Positions 61,869-64,000 of a stretch of DNA of 64,000 nt are shown piece after piece. Source of the DNA: Pyrenopolyporus hunteri (taxonomy: Eukaryota; Ascomycota; Sordariomycetes; Xylariales; Hypoxylaceae); assembly GCA_902806595.1 (NCBI GenBank), contig CADCXC010000035.1:1240001-1304000 (forward strand), given 5' to 3'. Each line of letters opens with the position of its first letter. Within the stretch, counting starts at the first letter, position 1. The notes beneath the pieces were generated by a model. That model was not told where the DNA came from, searched no databases, and worked only from the letters and a program-made list of their open reading frames with translations. The position numbers and the translations under genes were made by a program.

Positions 61869-63639
61869 AAAGGAGTGATGAGAAAACTCTATGGGAATCG
61901 TTTGTGGAAGGACTTACAGAATAGAGATTTAACTTGCACTTTCATGGCGTGTCGATGTATTAAATCGGCGTGTATTCTTACCTCCCTAGTTTACGTTCTG
62001 GTTCGCCCCTTTTAATTGCCCTATTTTTGTGGCTTTTTGGCTAGGGGAAGATGCTAAACTCTTAGAATAGCGAGGTGGTCTTCAGTATTGGCTGGCGGCT
62101 AACTGCTACACCAGGCAACAAGTTTTCGCTAAAAAGTACCTAGGTATCTATCATTTCCTGTATTTTTGTGCAGCATCCCTCTTATTCCTAACTACGCCAC
62201 TAGCCACCTTATAGAGAAAGACATCGACGTTGATAAAAACCTACCCCATAGTTGTACTCTTCACTGATGAAAGTATCGCGCACGGAGAGCCGTGTGCAGC
62301 ATGAGCATTAGAGGTCCCACGATAGTTTAGATACCTACCTAGCCACCCATGTAACCTATCAGAGTCCTGACAGGTGCTCTAGGCACGCGGTGATTGCTCG
62401 TATCCATCGACATATTCTCCTCCACAGAATGATGTGCTCAACAGGCCCGACACGGGACAAGGGCTTGACGTAGACAGACACGAGGCGGATGGGACGGCTA
62501 CTTACCTGCATTGCCTGCGCGCCAGGGCGGGCCGGCTCGCGGCGGTATGGCGGCGGGCGGGACGGATACTCGCAGCTATCGGTCTGTCTGCCTGGTACGA
62601 GTGAATCAACGGGTGTGCTAGGTGTATGTGTGAGAACGTTACGGCAGCCAAGGCAAAGCGGCAAGACAGGCCAACACGTTAGGTCAGGAGTGTCTAATAC
62701 ATATCTGTTATTATCTAGCGGTGGTATGTCTCGGATTCCGAGTCTAAAGGTAGGTACACAAAGTATAGAGGCTTACTTGGATGTAGAACCTCACGCCTGC
62801 ATTTATTTTCGTTGGTGGCCCGCCTACGTAGGTAGGTAGGTAAGTACTTAACATATAGGAAGAAACCCCTTATCTTTCATTTACTACCTACGCGTAGTAA
62901 GCACAGATAACTCAGATCGAGGCATAAATATATGTACGTAGAAGCAGATATATTAGAAAAGCCGTATTTACATAACTCGTAACTCATAATCATATAAAAA
63001 AGCCAAAGAAGAAATCTACGGGGTATATCTAGGTAAGTAGCGTTAACCTATCCAACTGACTCTCCATCTTCGTAGCTCTTTTCCATCGGCGGGTATCTTT
63101 ATTCTGACTTTTTTTTCATGATGATGAGTATTCGGCAACGGCAATGAAGGGGAAGAAGCAAGGAAGAGAAGAAAGGTGCAAGGGAAAAAGACGAAGACAA
63201 ATAGTAGACCATACATGAAATCTCTAAGTGAAAAAGACAAGACCCAAATTCGCATCCCCTCCAGCGATACACAGACAAACAGTAGGTTACCACTCCCACT
63301 CCATACACGCTCGACAGGAATATCATCCGTAAATCGTATGTACGTAGCAACGAAAACATAGAAACAGAAAGCAAAAGAAAATGATAAAAATGAGCCTGTC
63401 CTCCGCGACCCAAATCGTTACATGCGCCATAATATATCGTATCCATCTCTTTCTTCCCTTTTTCCCGTCTCCATATACACACTCCTTCATACAAGCAAAT
63501 ATTCGTGCAGGAAGTATCCCGGGGTCTATACATAATATCTCGAAAAGAGCCGAAGCCGCTTAGCAGCCGTGCTTTTTTTTCCCTCCTCCTCCTCGTTGGC
63601 GATAGGATGTATACAACATATAACTTAACCCAGGTATCT

Positions 63640-63715
63640 ATCTACCCTTAATGAGCAGGTAGGTAAGGTACCTAAGGTAAGCGGGTAGGTAGTAGGTAGG
63701 TAAGTATATCATAAA
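63640..63715. repeat. GGTAGGTA / GGTACCTA repeat cluster
   Basis: Overlapping GTAGGTAAGGTACCTAAGG and GGTAGGTAGTAGGTAGGTAAG words about 100 bp beyond the 3' end of the last gene. Confidence 0.7.
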
Positions 63716-63807
63716 AAGGCGAGCCGTAAATCATATCGAATCATATACATCCCCATATCTCCATCTTCTTCCCCCCTCATACAACGGAACGTCAATCAAG
63801 GCAGCGC

Positions 63808-64000
63808 TCACCGCCTATCCTCCGCGCCCACGGGAACGGCATCGTAGTCCCTATCGCGATGCGAAGCCCTATGGTGGCGCGGTCCCGTTGCGGCGGCGGC
63901 ATCGTACTCGATGGCGCGCCGCGCGGGCTTCGTGGTGGTGGTGGCGTCGTCGTCATCGGAGTCGGACCCCCGCCTGTAGCGCCGGTGCCGCTCGCGGTCG
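63808..64000 (-). CDS. C-terminal end of an unidentified protein (3' partial)
   Basis: On the minus strand an open frame enters from the right edge and stops with TGA at 63810-63808. The 64 visible residues are GC-rich in codon use and strongly charged: an Arg-rich start, an SDSDDDDATTTTK acidic/Thr run, ARRAIEYDAAAATG, and a final HRDRDYDAVPVGAEDRR. This is a typical disordered tail of a fungal protein. High GC at third positions and a long stop-free run support coding. Too little is visible to name it. Confidence 0.6.
   Translation of the reverse strand, partial: DRERHRRYRRGSDSDDDDATTTTKPARRAIEYDAAAATGPRHHRASHRDRDYDAVPVGAEDRR

Larger units (their letters stand above)
60448..63807. other. 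intergenic, no gene seen (3.4 kb)
   Basis: The left part is the 3' flank of the DUF8032 gene. The rest holds short unrelated frames, a GGT repeat at 61849-61868, and TACCTAGGTA words at 62138-62150, 62330 and 62822-62842. The right end, to 63807, is the 3' flank of the minus-strand gene entering from the right. Confidence 0.5.

Noticed and set aside
1..64000. CRISPR arrays, bacterial operons, prophage or insertion sequences
   Set aside because: The introns, tRNA type and gene families are eukaryotic (fungal); no regularly spaced repeats were seen.

Overview
The window is nuclear DNA from a filamentous ascomycete, most likely a Sordariomycete. Protein-coding genes are broken by short introns (mostly 46-90 bp) with GTRNGT donors, CTAAC/CTGAC-type branch sites and YAG acceptors. 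The gene families (GH35, GH11 and AA13 secreted enzymes, LaeA-like methyltransferase, GFA, DUF8032-type regulator) are typical of Pezizomycotina. Gene models were spliced by hand from the sequence; reading frame and phase close in every multi-exon model listed, but none has been checked against transcripts or databases.

Layout. 1-1.4 kb: C-terminal part of a GPI-anchored GH18 chitinase. 2.0 kb: tRNA-Gly(GCC), beside a small foldback repeat. 2.8-3.5 kb: GFA-domain protein. 5.8-6.2 kb: possible gag-like retroelement relic. 6.7-10.0 kb: nine-exon GH35 beta-galactosidase (minus strand). 13.2-15.8 kb: large uncharacterised fungal protein with a 5'UTR intron. 16.4-18.0 kb: uncharacterised SAM-methyltransferase-like protein (minus). 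20.3-22.0 kb: LaeA-like methyltransferase. 26.6-28.4 kb: O-methyltransferase. 29.8-31.0 kb: AA13 starch-active LPMO with CBM20. 31.8-32.6 kb: hemerythrin-like, probably mitochondrial protein. 33.2-33.9 kb: small secreted protein. 34.2-35.6 kb: FAD monooxygenase (minus). 38.4-39.6 kb: GH11 xylanase. 39.6-57.6 kb: an 18 kb stretch with no convincing gene. 57.6-60.4 kb: Q/H/P-rich DUF8032 (RfeG-like) putative transcription regulator. 63.8-64.0 kb: 3' end of a minus-strand gene running out of the window.

Functionally the window is a set of secreted carbohydrate-active enzymes (chitin, beta-galactosides, starch, xylan) mixed with methyltransferases and one monooxygenase. No PKS, NRPS or terpene synthase is present, so this is not a complete biosynthetic cluster. 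The long intergenic parts carry many copies of a palindromic TACCTAGGTA / GGTACCTA motif that I did not see in exons. The most unexplained parts are the 18 kb desert with two possible small spliced loci inside it, the dispersed palindrome, and the large unknown protein with two PPHLR motifs.
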